DNA of 49,281 nucleotides, from positions 1-49,281 of IMG/VR virus record IMGVR_UViG_3300013233_000361, one strand, 5' to 3'. Made by a program: the position numbers and the translations under genes. Shown in pieces: positions 22,967-31,975 of the stretch. Origin of the DNA: a virus. How positions within the stretch are numbered: the first letter of the stretch is position 1; each line of letters begins with the position of its first letter. The notes under the pieces are model-generated. The model had not been told where the DNA came from. It did no database searches and saw only the letters and a list, made by a program, of their open reading frames with translations.

Positions 22967-23448
22967 TGGCGACGAAGACAGTCACGATCCAGCATTACGG
23001 CGCGACGCTTCGCTTCGACGATGAAGAGCGTCGTGAGATCATTGTGAATGCACTGCTAGCGTCGGCGCTTACGGGGGAGGCTCTTCTCGTCGAGGCGACA
23101 CCAGCTGATACAGGTAGGGCTCGCGCCGGATGGATTACGCGGCCAACAGCGAACGGAGCGGAGACTTCGAACGACTCGCCGGTAATTGGGATCTTGGAGC
23201 TAGGCTCTCGTCCGCATCGTCCGCCGTTTCGGCCGATCCTCGAGTGGGTCGTTCGCAAGTTCGGGACAGGGAAGCGCTCTTTCGAGAACTACTCCGAGGT
23301 CGATCCGGAGCTTATGGCGATTGCCTGGGGAACTGTGCGCAAGATTCAAGACCATGGGACACAGCCGCATTTCATGGTGAAGAAGAACCTCGAGAAGCTT
23401 GCGCGGATCACAAAACGACATGTTGAACGCGCGCTAGGTGTACTGTGA
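22966..23448 (+). CDS. Neck protein, HK97 gp10-like
   Basis: 160 aa (MATKTVTIQHYGATL). The segment LVEATPADTGRARAGW matches the conserved P-[AV]-D-T-G-x-[AL]-R region of the HK97 gp10/tail-completion family. GILELGSRPHRPPFRPILEW (PxRPF-like) and a C-terminal helix also fit. These proteins close the connector to the tail. GTGA coupling to the next gene. Confidence 0.72.
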   Translation: MATKTVTIQHYGATLRFDDEERREIIVNALLASALTGEALLVEATPADTGRARAGWITRPTANGAETSNDSPVIGILELGSRPHRPPFRPILEWVVRKFGTGKRSFENYSEVDPELMAIAWGTVRKIQDHGTQPHFMVKKNLEKLARITKRHVERALGVL

Positions 23449-24038
23449 TAGCGACGACTCCGCGTGACGCTCTGATTCATGAGATCGCATTAGCGATCGA
23501 GGCGAGCTCGCCAACGCTCGACGATGTTGCGGTTCGCCGCGGATTCCCGTCTTCGCTCTCAAGAGACGACGACTTCATTCTACCGTCGATCTCCGTATCG
23601 ATTCAGACGGAAGACGCGGAGAAGGCTCGTCGCAAGCTTTACCGAGAGACGGAGCTCGAGAACGGCTATATCGAACAGCTCTTCGAGATCGAGCGGATTA
23701 CGATGAAAGGGACAATCGAGCTCTGGACGGGCAGTAAAAACGAGCGAGAGCCTATCGAGCTCGAACTCGATCAGATCTTCGCAGGCGCAAGGGTCGATCC
23801 ATATGGGACGGAGGAGCCTCTTCCCCCCGGACTTGTTCTCGATCTCTCGCTATTGTACGAAGCGAGAGTCCGGGTTCGGAAGATCGACAAAAGCCAACAG
23901 GACGCAGGCGGAGCTCGAGACGGCTATTTCAGGCTCCTCTATTCGTTCGAAGCGACGGTTCCCAATTTGATTCGGGTAGAGTACAAAAAAGCAATCCAAA
24001 CGACGACGACCGAGGTCGGCGCAGACGTCATCGTTTGA
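23445..24038 (+). CDS. Tail terminator-like protein
   Basis: 197 aa from GTG 23445 (MIATTPRDALIHEIALA), overlapping the previous stop. An N-terminal helix is followed by strands (SISVSIQTED; GTIELWTGSKNEREPIELELDQIF; RLLYSFEATVPNL), the layout of tail terminator/completion proteins that cap the tube and sheath. It is placed just before the sheath gene. Call based on order and fold impression. Confidence 0.6.
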   Translation: MIATTPRDALIHEIALAIEASSPTLDDVAVRRGFPSSLSRDDDFILPSISVSIQTEDAEKARRKLYRETELENGYIEQLFEIERITMKGTIELWTGSKNEREPIELELDQIFAGARVDPYGTEEPLPPGLVLDLSLLYEARVRVRKIDKSQQDAGGARDGYFRLLYSFEATVPNLIRVEYKKAIQTTTTEVGADVIV

Positions 24039-24056
24039 TAAACGGAGCGGATCACA

Positions 24057-25493
24057 ATGGCGATTTTCTACACAACGAATCCGGTGGAATGGAAGCTGAC
24101 GGACTCCGTGATTATCGCGGAGCAACAGCAACCCTCAAGCGGCAATCTCTCGAATGGTCCGGAGCTCGTCGGGATCGTCGGTGAATTCCCCTGGGGGCCG
24201 GCGGATACCCTGCTCGAGTTCTCGAGCGGACAGGAACTTCTCGATCAACTCGTCGCAGGATACTCCGACCCGGGAGCCTATGCAGGCTGGCGAGCTCTCT
24301 CCGGGAAGACGTTCGGCGGGCCGCTTCGCATTGTCCGCGCGAAAGCGGCGGCCGGAGCCGTGAATGCGTTCCGGACGATCGCCGATACGGTCGGACCGAC
24401 GGATGCTGTCGATCTGACGGCGAAATATCACGGCGTCGCGGGCAACGAAGTCACGACGCTGTGGACGAATCAGGGCGCAAACTTTGACCTCACGATCACT
24501 TTTGGGACGATCGTCGAAACGTTCGAGGGCGTGAGCTTCGACGCCGCAGGCATGACGTTTATCATGGTGAACTCGGCTCTCGTTGATGCCGTGCTGAACG
24601 TCGCGGGCGGCGTCAATCCTCCGACGGACGTCGCGGCTGTGGCGCTGGCGACCGGAGCGGACGGTACGCTCGTCGATCTCGACTATACGGGGTCGGACTC
24701 CGTCGCCAAGGGGCTTCGGGTCCTCCGAGGTATGGAAGATGGAGGCTTCGCCTTCGTCGCCGAGTATACGTCGGCGGCTGTGATTACGGAGCTCTTGCTT
24801 CACGCGGCCGTGAAGCGAAATATCGTCGGCGCCCAGGCGGATATCTCCGACGTGCTCGCGACGAACATCGCCGCAGCGGGGGCGCTCGCCGATGAGAGGC
24901 TTCGGCTCTTCGTTCATCGCGCACAACAGCTCGTCGAGGGAACGGAGTACACGGTTGATCTGACGGCGTTCTATGCGTCTGTCTTCTCCGCAATCGCCCC
25001 GAATCTCTCCGTAGCGGAGCGGCAGTGGCGAAATCCGTATCTGACTCCGATCCTGGGAGTGCCAGCCGGAAACGACTTGATCCGGAACAATTGGATCCTC
25101 GCCGACAACGCGGGCGGAATCATGCTCGAGAAGCTCAAGACGGGCGGCTTCAAGTTCCACATGGATATCACGAGCGACCCGACGGACGGCGCGACGAGCT
25201 CGATCCGGCGCAGGATGCATGACTTCGTCAACGAAGAGACGGGCGTCGCGCTCGAGCAATTTTTGAACAAGCCTCCGACGAACACGAATCGGAACAACGC
25301 TCGAGCCGCGGTTCGCAAGCGGTTGCAAACCATGCAAGACCTCGAGCTGATCGAGGCGTTCAGTTTCGCCGAACTCGCGCGAGACGGCGACTCCGTCACG
25401 TACGAGACGAAGGTGAAGCTCTTCGGCGAAATGCGCTATCTGATCAACAAAACCACCGTCGGCGAAAACGTCGTAATCGAGGAGGCGGCCTAA
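24057..25493 (+). CDS. Contractile tail sheath protein
   Basis: 478 aa (MAIFYTTNPVEWKLTDS). The sequence has the typical sheath layout: an N-terminal region with VGIVGEFPWGPAD, a middle insertion, and a conserved C-terminal domain (RNPYLTPILGVPAGNDLIRNN ... SSIRRRMHDFVNEE ... NNARAAVRKRLQTM ... VTYETKVKLFGEMRYL). It defines the virus as a myovirus-type phage. Its C-terminal arm would bind tube and neighbouring sheath subunits. Complete. Confidence 0.88.
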   Translation: MAIFYTTNPVEWKLTDSVIIAEQQQPSSGNLSNGPELVGIVGEFPWGPADTLLEFSSGQELLDQLVAGYSDPGAYAGWRALSGKTFGGPLRIVRAKAAAGAVNAFRTIADTVGPTDAVDLTAKYHGVAGNEVTTLWTNQGANFDLTITFGTIVETFEGVSFDAAGMTFIMVNSALVDAVLNVAGGVNPPTDVAAVALATGADGTLVDLDYTGSDSVAKGLRVLRGMEDGGFAFVAEYTSAAVITELLLHAAVKRNIVGAQADISDVLATNIAAAGALADERLRLFVHRAQQLVEGTEYTVDLTAFYASVFSAIAPNLSVAERQWRNPYLTPILGVPAGNDLIRNNWILADNAGGIMLEKLKTGGFKFHMDITSDPTDGATSSIRRRMHDFVNEETGVALEQFLNKPPTNTNRNNARAAVRKRLQTMQDLELIEAFSFAELARDGDSVTYETKVKLFGEMRYLINKTTVGENVVIEEAA

Positions 25494-25522
25494 TCGTCGC
25501 TCTCCCGCGAGGAGTCTAACTC

Positions 25523-25951
25523 ATGGCTGAGATCGTAAGAGGACAAGACGTTACGGTTAACGTCTTCGACGGCGGCGGCGACGTCGTTTTGATTCTGAAC
25601 CCGACAAGCTTCTCTCGGAATCTCGATTCCGATGAAGAGCGCCAGCAACGTCTTGGAGACCGGAACGAGCCTCCGAGGCAAACGATCCATGGGTTTTCGG
25701 GAAGCATGAGCTTCGAGGAGGAGAGCTCGGTACTCGACGATCTCCTCGACGCTATGACGGGCGCCTATCGTGGCGCTCAGGCGGTCTTCACGATCGACGT
25801 TCTCGAGACGACGTTCCATCCCGAGAACGGTACGGACAGGACCTATCTCTATCCGGACGCGGTCTTCAAAATCAACAAGGACGTCGCTGGGAAAAACGAT
25901 CCGACGGAGCTAACCGTCGAATGGACAAGCAAGCTGCGCGAGCTCGTCTGA
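25523..25951 (+). CDS. Tail tube protein
   Basis: 142 aa (MAEIVRGQDVTVNVFDGG), directly after the sheath gene. Beta-rich (VVLILNPTSFSRNL; IHGFSGSMSFEEES; DPTELTVEWTSKLRELV), with the size and place of inner tube subunits. It polymerises into hexameric rings on the baseplate hub. Confidence 0.78.
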   Translation: MAEIVRGQDVTVNVFDGGGDVVLILNPTSFSRNLDSDEERQQRLGDRNEPPRQTIHGFSGSMSFEEESSVLDDLLDAMTGAYRGAQAVFTIDVLETTFHPENGTDRTYLYPDAVFKINKDVAGKNDPTELTVEWTSKLRELV

Positions 25952-25977
25952 GCTAGCGCGTAACAGGAGGAGACACC

Positions 25978-26475
25978 ATGGAAGCAGAGGAGAAGGTCGC
26001 GCGCTTGCGCGAGGAAGAGGAAGAGGCTGAAGACTCGGAGCTCGGCTACGATGTAGACGGCCTCGGAGGCTCCTACGAGTTCCCCGATATCGAACTTGAG
26101 GACGACGAGAACGTGTGGTGTGGCTTCATGCCGCCAAAGAAGGAGGATGGGCCTGCGATCTATATCGAAGGCGTCTACCCGAACACGGCGATCACGAGAC
26201 AGGCTTTGCAGCTCGTCGAGAAGAAACTCCGACGCGATCCGCTACTCGCGATGAAGGAGGCCCAGGAAAATTTGCTTCGACTTTGCGTCAAGGTGATCGG
26301 CGACGATGACGTAAAGTACACGGATCTCCGAGGACGCGGACTCGATCGGTTTCTCGACTCGAAACAGATGCACTTCGTGACGGAGTTCTTCGACCGGCTC
26401 ACAACTCCCGACGACGCGGAGGTCGAGTCTTTTTTGGCGACGGTGCAGACGGGGCGCCGGAAGAGGACGAAATAG
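25978..26475 (+). CDS. Tail assembly chaperone, unshifted product
   Basis: 165 aa (MEAEEKVARLREEEEEAED), preceded by AGGAGGAG. An acidic N-terminus and a helical body (KLRRDPLLAMKEAQENLLRLC; LDRFLDSKQMHFVTEFFDRL) are followed by a basic end (TGRRKRTK). It lies between tube and tape measure, where tailed phages encode the G/GT chaperone pair. A TTTTTTG slippery site at 26430-26436, in the correct phase, would send part of the ribosomes into the -1 frame, which stays open to 26717. Confidence 0.8.
   Translation: MEAEEKVARLREEEEEAEDSELGYDVDGLGGSYEFPDIELEDDENVWCGFMPPKKEDGPAIYIEGVYPNTAITRQALQLVEKKLRRDPLLAMKEAQENLLRLCVKVIGDDDVKYTDLRGRGLDRFLDSKQMHFVTEFFDRLTTPDDAEVESFLATVQTGRRKRTK
26430..26436 (+). 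promoter_or_regulatory. -1 programmed ribosomal frameshift site
   Basis: TTTTTTG is positioned as T-TTT-TTG relative to the chaperone frame (codons TTT at 26431 and TTG at 26434), the X-XXY-YYZ form needed for tandem slippage. A GGCG/CGCC stem potential lies a few bases downstream. Confidence 0.75.
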
Positions 26476-26717
26476 ATCTAGCGGTCCGGAGGACGATCGC
26501 GCTCGAGGACGCGCGCGGGCTTCGGGCCGCTCCCCGTTTCTTCAGGCTCCGGCTTGATTCGGTTTTTGTCGACGAACTCGAGGAAGCGTGTCTCGAGATC
26601 GCTCGATATGCGAATCAGGATCTAGACAAGGTCGAGGCGTGGCCTTTCCCGGCGCTCTTTCGTCGCTATCGTGCCTTGGCTAGAGTAGTGAAGAGAGAGA
26701 CGGGCGGTAAGGACTAG
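26436..26717 (+). CDS. Tail assembly chaperone frameshift extension (-1 frame, no own start)
   Basis: Open -1 frame with no ATG or ribosome site of its own near its beginning. Joined at the slippery site it adds 93 residues (GDGADGAPEEDEIDLAVRRT ...), giving a 246-aa fusion. The extension looks like real protein: LEDARGLRAAPRFFRLRLDS, VFVDELEEACLEIARYAN and EAWPFPALFRRYRALARVV. The T-type domain of such chaperones binds the tape measure protein, whose gene starts nine bases later. This frame explains the otherwise empty 250 bases before 26726. Confidence 0.78.
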   Translation, partial: GDGADGAPEEDEIDLAVRRTIALEDARGLRAAPRFFRLRLDSVFVDELEEACLEIARYANQDLDKVEAWPFPALFRRYRALARVVKRETGGKD

Positions 26718-26725
26718 GATCGGCA

Positions 26726-28720
26726 ATGCCTCTTTCGACAGTCTACAAGGTCATTACCCGCTATGAGGCGGAGACGCGCACCGCGGAGCGTAGGGTCGAG
26801 AGGCTCACGCGCAAAGCGGAGCGCCACGCCAGAATGGTTGAGAGGGCCAAAAACGCCTGGGTGTCGTTCAAGACGATCGCAAAGGGCGCGATCGTCGGCG
26901 GGACCATCTTCGGGATCGGTCTTCTTACTCGACGGATGGTCTCGCTAACTCAGCGGGCTCAGGACGCCAAGATCCAGATCGCGGCTGTATTCGAGCAGTC
27001 GAATCCTGGAAGGTTTTCAGCGAATCTCAAGCGCGCAGGGACGCTATTCAAAAAGTTCCAGAAGAGCTCGATCACGTCGCCGGCGACGTCGCAAGACTTT
27101 CTGACCTTGTTCGGCGGCGCGGCGCCGGCGATCGCACCGCTAGGCTTGAGCAACGACACGATCGACAAATTCATATCTCGAGCGGTCCCAACAGCGAAAG
27201 CTTTCACCGGCGGCGACTTCGAGCAGGCAGGTCGCGACATACTTCAGATCCTTCAGGGACGCGCCGGAACAGACGTCAAGACATTCAACAGTCTGAAGGC
27301 TGGGCTCTTCAAGGCGACTGGCGCCAAGAATACGGAGGCGTTCAATAAGCTTGCCCAGGCGCAACCAAACAAGGTCTTCGACGCGCTGAACAAGGTCCTC
27401 TCGACAATGGACGTGGTGAACAAAGAGTTCGGTACGAGCTTCGGCGGATTGATCTCGTCGCTCAAAGAATTCTCGGACCTCTTCCTCCTCGCGATCGGAG
27501 GTCCTGTAATCAAGACGTTCTCGAAACTGCTCAAGCGCTGGGTAGACTGGTTCGGCGACAATCAAAAAGCGATTGAGGCGATCGGCGAGACGATCGGACA
27601 AAAGGTAGGGAAGGGGCTCGAGCTCGCGGTCTCTCTCTCCGGTATGATCCTAGACAACTTCAAAGGCATTCTTGCAATCGGTTCAGTGATCGCAGCTCGG
27701 AAGGTATTCGGGCTTGCGGCGATCGCCGGAGGCGCAGCTCGAGGAGGGCTAGGCGGAGAGTTCTCGACGAACCTCGCAAGCGCTCGCGGAATTGCAGGGG
27801 CGGCCGGGCGCGGGCTGAAAGCAATTCCCGCTGGAGCAGTATCGGCTTTGGGAGAGGTGATTTTTGGCGGGACGTTTGGTCCTAGACAGGACGTATTCTC
27901 TCGCGGGATTCGAGGAGCTCGCGCCGGAATCGGGCGAAACTTCGGCGCCGGCGCGACGAGCATTCTAACGCCATTGCAGCGGGCAGGCGGCGCGGTCAAG
28001 TCTGGCGGTCTCTCGATCCTATCGAAAGGTCTACCGGCGATCGTGAGCGCTTTCGGCACGCTCTCCATAGCGATCCTGCCACTGACAGTCATCATGGGGA
28101 TGTTGATCGGCACGTTCCGGGTGCTGAAAGACAAGACGAACGATGCGACGATCTTTCTGAACACGTCGATCGACGAGCTCTTCGCGACGCTTGATCAGAT
28201 CGCGTTACAGTTCGGGTTCGGCGGCGGCTTCGTCGGTGCTTTGAAGAAGCTTGTCGACTTCCTTGGGACTGGCGTCGTCGGCGTTCTGGGGATCGGCGTC
28301 AAGGTCGTTCAGGAATTCGCGCGCGCGTTCTCTTTCATGATTGCGGTCTTCAAGGGCGCTGCGCTAGGGATCGGCACGTTGATCAGCCGCTTTCAGGATC
28401 AAGGGATTCGCGCCGCCTTCGACCCAAACTTCGTGCAAAAGGCATTCTCGGACGGCATGAATCAGGCGTTCAAGGAACGGAATCAGGCGGAGCTACAGGC
28501 GCTGCGGGAACAGAAGAAGAAGAAGAAAGAGGCGGCGGATAAGGCCGCTGCGGATGCGCTCAAGAAGGGCGGAGACAAGGCTCCGAATATCAGAGTCACG
28601 GTGAATCAGACGATCACGACCGATGCGAATCCAGACCGGATCGCCTTCAAGATCGGCGAAGTGATCGGCGACGTAATGAAGAAGTTCCCGAAAGCCGCTG
28701 TCGGCGTGACGGCGAGGTAG
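26726..28720 (+). CDS. Tail tape measure protein
   Basis: 664 aa (MPLSTVYKVITRYEAETR). An N-terminal coiled coil (RTAERRVERLTRKAERHARMV) is followed by a hydrophobic segment (about residues 52-70) and Gly/Ala-rich hydrophobic stretches at 300-345, 415-470 and 500-560. The C-terminal coiled coil ends in a Lys/Ala run (EQKKKKKEAADKAAADALKK). Such proteins set tail length and pass through the host membrane with DNA. The modest length suggests a fairly short tail. It is placed after the chaperone pair, as usual. Confidence 0.85.
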   Translation: MPLSTVYKVITRYEAETRTAERRVERLTRKAERHARMVERAKNAWVSFKTIAKGAIVGGTIFGIGLLTRRMVSLTQRAQDAKIQIAAVFEQSNPGRFSANLKRAGTLFKKFQKSSITSPATSQDFLTLFGGAAPAIAPLGLSNDTIDKFISRAVPTAKAFTGGDFEQAGRDILQILQGRAGTDVKTFNSLKAGLFKATGAKNTEAFNKLAQAQPNKVFDALNKVLSTMDVVNKEFGTSFGGLISSLKEFSDLFLLAIGGPVIKTFSKLLKRWVDWFGDNQKAIEAIGETIGQKVGKGLELAVSLSGMILDNFKGILAIGSVIAARKVFGLAAIAGGAARGGLGGEFSTNLASARGIAGAAGRGLKAIPAGAVSALGEVIFGGTFGPRQDVFSRGIRGARAGIGRNFGAGATSILTPLQRAGGAVKSGGLSILSKGLPAIVSAFGTLSIAILPLTVIMGMLIGTFRVLKDKTNDATIFLNTSIDELFATLDQIALQFGFGGGFVGALKKLVDFLGTGVVGVLGIGVKVVQEFARAFSFMIAVFKGAALGIGTLISRFQDQGIRAAFDPNFVQKAFSDGMNQAFKERNQAELQALREQKKKKKEAADKAAADALKKGGDKAPNIRVTVNQTITTDANPDRIAFKIGEVIGDVMKKFPKAAVGVTAR

Positions 28721-28724
28721 CGCT

Positions 28725-29723
28725 ATGCCTGCTTCGATTCTATTTGAGGTCGAGACGGGGAGCGAGATTGCTGCATTTGAACTCGCCGGAGACGACCTTC
28801 CTAAGGATTACGAGTCGGGCTTCAAGCTCCGAGAGACGGTCACCCGGTACGCCGGGACCTTCACTTCGGTTCAGGTCCATGGTGAAGAGTTTGAGCCGAT
28901 CGAGTTCGAGGGCGTCCTCGATGATACTTGGACCGCAGATCCTGGGCACGCGCTCGCGTTGCGAGACACGATTATTGCGATCGTCGCTCTCGGCGAGCTC
29001 GTCCGATTCGAATATGAGAGCGATCAATTCTGGGGGACGCTTGAGGCAAGTTTCAAGGAGATCAGGCGCGACAGGATCGAATACAAGATCAAGTTCAAAC
29101 CGTATTGGCGCGAGGACCCGCAGCAAGTCGTATATCTCGCTTTTGCGGAGCCTCCGCTCGATCTGGGTGAGAATTTAGACGCCGGGCTAGGCGAGCTCAA
29201 GACGCATCTAGAGGTTCCTCCCCTGGGCGTCGATCTATCCTTCGTCGGAGACGTTGTCCTCGACGTCCTCTCCGCGAAGAATTTGATCTCCAATGTGCTC
29301 GGTTATCTGGACGACGTCGGAGCCTACGCCGAACTGACCGCGGAGCTCGTCGGGATTACGACGCGGTCGCTCTTCGGGGCTGCTCGCTCACTCGATAGCG
29401 TGGCGAAGAAATTGAAAGGCGCGGGCGATTCAATCCTATCCAATACGGCGAGCGCCAAGATCGAGGGGGCGCAATGGATCTATCAGGGCTCTCGTCTCAC
29501 GAGACGCACGCTAAGCGACTTGTTAGCTATGCTGCGGAAGTTCTTACAGACACGAGAGCCGACGCGCGTACAGCTCTACACGGTGAAGGAGAACGACACG
29601 TTACAGCGGCTGGCGCGCGACTTCCTCGGAGACTTCTCTAGGTGGACAGAGATCGCGGATGCGAATGATCTACCGAACTCCGAGATTGTTCGCGGACAGG
29701 TCTTGAAGATTCCTACGAGGTAA
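28725..29723 (+). CDS. LysM-containing baseplate/tail protein
   Basis: 332 aa (MPASILFEVETGSEIAA). The N-terminal half is beta-rich. The C-terminal 50 residues form a LysM-type module (YTVKENDTLQRLARDFLGD ... WTEIADANDLPN ... VRGQVLKIP), as in T4 gp53-like or Mu-type baseplate proteins following the tape measure. LysM may bind peptidoglycan or help assemble the hub. It is encoded four bases after the tape measure gene. Confidence 0.75.
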   Translation: MPASILFEVETGSEIAAFELAGDDLPKDYESGFKLRETVTRYAGTFTSVQVHGEEFEPIEFEGVLDDTWTADPGHALALRDTIIAIVALGELVRFEYESDQFWGTLEASFKEIRRDRIEYKIKFKPYWREDPQQVVYLAFAEPPLDLGENLDAGLGELKTHLEVPPLGVDLSFVGDVVLDVLSAKNLISNVLGYLDDVGAYAELTAELVGITTRSLFGAARSLDSVAKKLKGAGDSILSNTASAKIEGAQWIYQGSRLTRRTLSDLLAMLRKFLQTREPTRVQLYTVKENDTLQRLARDFLGDFSRWTEIADANDLPNSEIVRGQVLKIPTR

Positions 29724-29727
29724 CGCT

Positions 29728-31086
29728 GTGGCCTATCCGAAGTTCTTTCCGCAGGCTCGAGCGAATCTCGCGATCGTTCCATTTGATAACGTTCCCGTGG
29801 CCTCGTCGGAATTGATTCGCCTTGGAAGCGTCCCTCCTCGTCGGATTCGCTATGAGTCGAATGACATCTTCACGGCGGATACGTTCGAGCTCGAGCTCGA
29901 CGAGACGCTCTTCCCGCTCGATCTTCGAGACGTGCGCGCGGTCGCGGTCGATCTCCATTTGGGAGACGCTGGCTCGCTTTCTGCGCTGATCGATACTGTC
30001 TCGGACAAGAACCGGCTGATCCTGGGGCAGACCGATAAATTAGCGAAGCGGATCGAGACGGATACGGCTTCGACAGTAACGTTCACGGGGCGCGATTATT
30101 GGGGCCTGTTCCTGGACGAAAAATGGCAGGGACGTTCTGTAACACTCGGTCGAGCGCTCTCCGAGATCGTCGGAGAAGTGAAGGATTCGATTCCCGCCGT
30201 CGAACGTATGGACGTCGTCGCCGTCGACGGATTCGATCCTGTCGTCCCTTCGGGCCGAGGACGCAAGCGGAAGAAGTTCACGGCTCAACCTGATAAGAGT
30301 GTTGGCGAGGTCCTCGTGAATCTCGCGCTAAAAGTCGGCGCGATCATCACGGTCGATCGCGACCGGATTCAGATACAGCCGCCTCGAAATATCCTCTCCG
30401 ACAATGCGCGGGAGTCGACGCCTCTCTTCGTCGAGGGGCGCAATCTGAAAAGCCTATCTACTGAGCGGATGCTGGGAAAGCCGGACGTGCCGAACGTGCT
30501 CGCGCAATCCATCGATCCGGCGAGCGGAGCTCTCGTCGAGGGGCGTTTCCCGCTGAACTTCAAAGAGACTGCTCGAGCGGCGCGCGTGAAGGAGCGCGCG
30601 AAGAAGAGCGTCAACGTCGAGTTCCGTCGATTCACGATCCGACATCCGGCGCCGACGGTTACAGCGATGAATGAGATCGCTAAGCAGATTTACGACTTCC
30701 ACGCTCGAGAACAGGTCTCAATCTCATTCACGACAAACGATCTAGTTGTAGCTCCGAACCCACTACCTGCGAGAATCGACGAACGACTTCGCGTTGAAGA
30801 TAGTCGGGATTTAGTCGCGACAACGCAGCTCCGCAACGGTAGCGCGATCAGGATTCGTATCGATCCCGATGTTCGAAACGTTCTCGAGAAGGCGGTCTCG
30901 GAGGCGGATAAAGAGCGTGAGCTTCGTCTCGCGGGCTACAAAGCCCAGGTCGCGGCAATTCTAGCCAAGGGCTATCGGCTCTTTGACGAGCTCCTCTTCG
31001 TGTCTAAAGCGTCTCACGAATACTCAACCGATAGCGGCTATCAGCTCGGCGTTGAGGCGGTGAACTTTATCGAGGTCGGACCATGA
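29728..31086 (+). CDS. Baseplate hub protein (gpD/gp27-like)
   Basis: 452 aa from GTG 29728 (MAYPKFFPQARANLAIVP). Features of phage late D/hub proteins: FELELDETLFP, an insertion with TFTGRDYWGLFLDEK, GEVLVNLALKVGAIITVDRDRIQIQ, and a C-terminal domain. It forms the ring on which the tube starts and to which the spike binds. ATGA-type coupling to the spike gene. Confidence 0.72.
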   Translation: MAYPKFFPQARANLAIVPFDNVPVASSELIRLGSVPPRRIRYESNDIFTADTFELELDETLFPLDLRDVRAVAVDLHLGDAGSLSALIDTVSDKNRLILGQTDKLAKRIETDTASTVTFTGRDYWGLFLDEKWQGRSVTLGRALSEIVGEVKDSIPAVERMDVVAVDGFDPVVPSGRGRKRKKFTAQPDKSVGEVLVNLALKVGAIITVDRDRIQIQPPRNILSDNARESTPLFVEGRNLKSLSTERMLGKPDVPNVLAQSIDPASGALVEGRFPLNFKETARAARVKERAKKSVNVEFRRFTIRHPAPTVTAMNEIAKQIYDFHAREQVSISFTTNDLVVAPNPLPARIDERLRVEDSRDLVATTQLRNGSAIRIRIDPDVRNVLEKAVSEADKERELRLAGYKAQVAAILAKGYRLFDELLFVSKASHEYSTDSGYQLGVEAVNFIEVGP

Positions 31087-31652
31087 GCAACCTCGAGGGA
31101 ATCATTCGCGATCTCGACGGGCGTTCTATGCAGCTCGCCGAAGGCGTCGCGACGGCGGACGGAACGCTCGAAGACGGAATGATTGAGATCGACTTCAAGC
31201 TGTCGACGACCGGCGAAGACGTTACGGTCGAAGAGCTTGTTGCGGCTGGCTCCGTTTTTCGGATCCCGAAGGCGGGCGAGCTCGCTCTCCTGGGCTTCGT
31301 AGACGGCGACAGAAACGAAGGCTATGTTCTGGGCTGGTTACCGCGTCCGGACGCCTCTCCGGCGGATGCTCGTGTCACTGCGGGAGCGTTATGGCTATTC
31401 CCTCCCGACGGAGAGAAAGTCGTCGTCGTCTCGAGCTCGGAGATCCAATTAGGGAGCGAACAGGCGACTAGCGCTGTCGTACTCGCGCCGAAGCTAGAGA
31501 CGCGTTTAGGGGCTCGCTCGAGCGCCTATGGCGGGCATACTCATATCGTTACGGCTCCGCTGATTCCTATCGGTCCTGTTCCATCGGCTACTCCGATTCC
31601 GAGCACACTTCCAGGCGGCGACATTTCCGCCGTGAAGACGAAGGCGGAATAG
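31083..31652 (+). CDS. Baseplate spike protein (gpV-like)
   Basis: 189 aa (MSNLEGIIRDLDGRSMQ). An OB-fold-like N-terminal region (RIPKAGELALLGFVDGDRNEGYVLGW) is followed by a repetitive beta segment (EKVVVVSSSEIQLGSEQATSAVVLA). GGHTHIV has H152 and H154, a His-x-His pair like those that bind a metal ion at the tip of P2 gpV and similar spikes. It pierces the outer membrane. The next gene overlaps its stop. Confidence 0.75.
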   Translation: MSNLEGIIRDLDGRSMQLAEGVATADGTLEDGMIEIDFKLSTTGEDVTVEELVAAGSVFRIPKAGELALLGFVDGDRNEGYVLGWLPRPDASPADARVTAGALWLFPPDGEKVVVVSSSEIQLGSEQATSAVVLAPKLETRLGARSSAYGGHTHIVTAPLIPIGPVPSATPIPSTLPGGDISAVKTKAE

Positions 31653-31975
31653 TGTCTATCTCGAAGGCGAGAATCCTAGACAACGCCATTGCTGCGATCA
31701 CAGCCGCGAACAGATATATCGACGCAGACGGCGGGCCGCTCGAGGGCGTCGAGCTCGCGAACGCTCAACAGGCCACGCGGACCGGACTCGAGTTTCTCGT
31801 CGACGCGATAATCGACGAGCTCACCACGAATGCTATAGTCTCGACAACGGTTGCGACGACGACGACGGGAACAGCTGCGACGAACGCGCTACCGGTGAAC
31901 GGTGTCCCGGAGGTCGTTGGAGACGCAGCGGTGACGGGGACGGGAGCGGGAGCGGGTATCGGAGGGCTTTCCTAA
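31652..31975 (+). CDS. Hypothetical baseplate-region protein
   Basis: 107 aa from GTG 31652 (MSISKARILDNAIAAI), overlapping the spike stop. A helical N-terminus is followed by a Thr/Ala/Gly-rich tail (TTVATTTTGTAATNALPVNG). Located between spike and gp25-like genes, it may be a spike-tip or chaperone protein. No family is recognised. Confidence 0.55.
   Translation: MSISKARILDNAIAAITAANRYIDADGGPLEGVELANAQQATRTGLEFLVDAIIDELTTNAIVSTTVATTTTGTAATNALPVNGVPEVVGDAAVTGTGAGAGIGGLS

Noticed and set aside
24135-25337. 400-aa open frame antisense to the sheath gene
   Set aside because: It is the complement of a clear sheath frame, rich in Arg/His/Asp from codon mirroring, and has no ribosome site.
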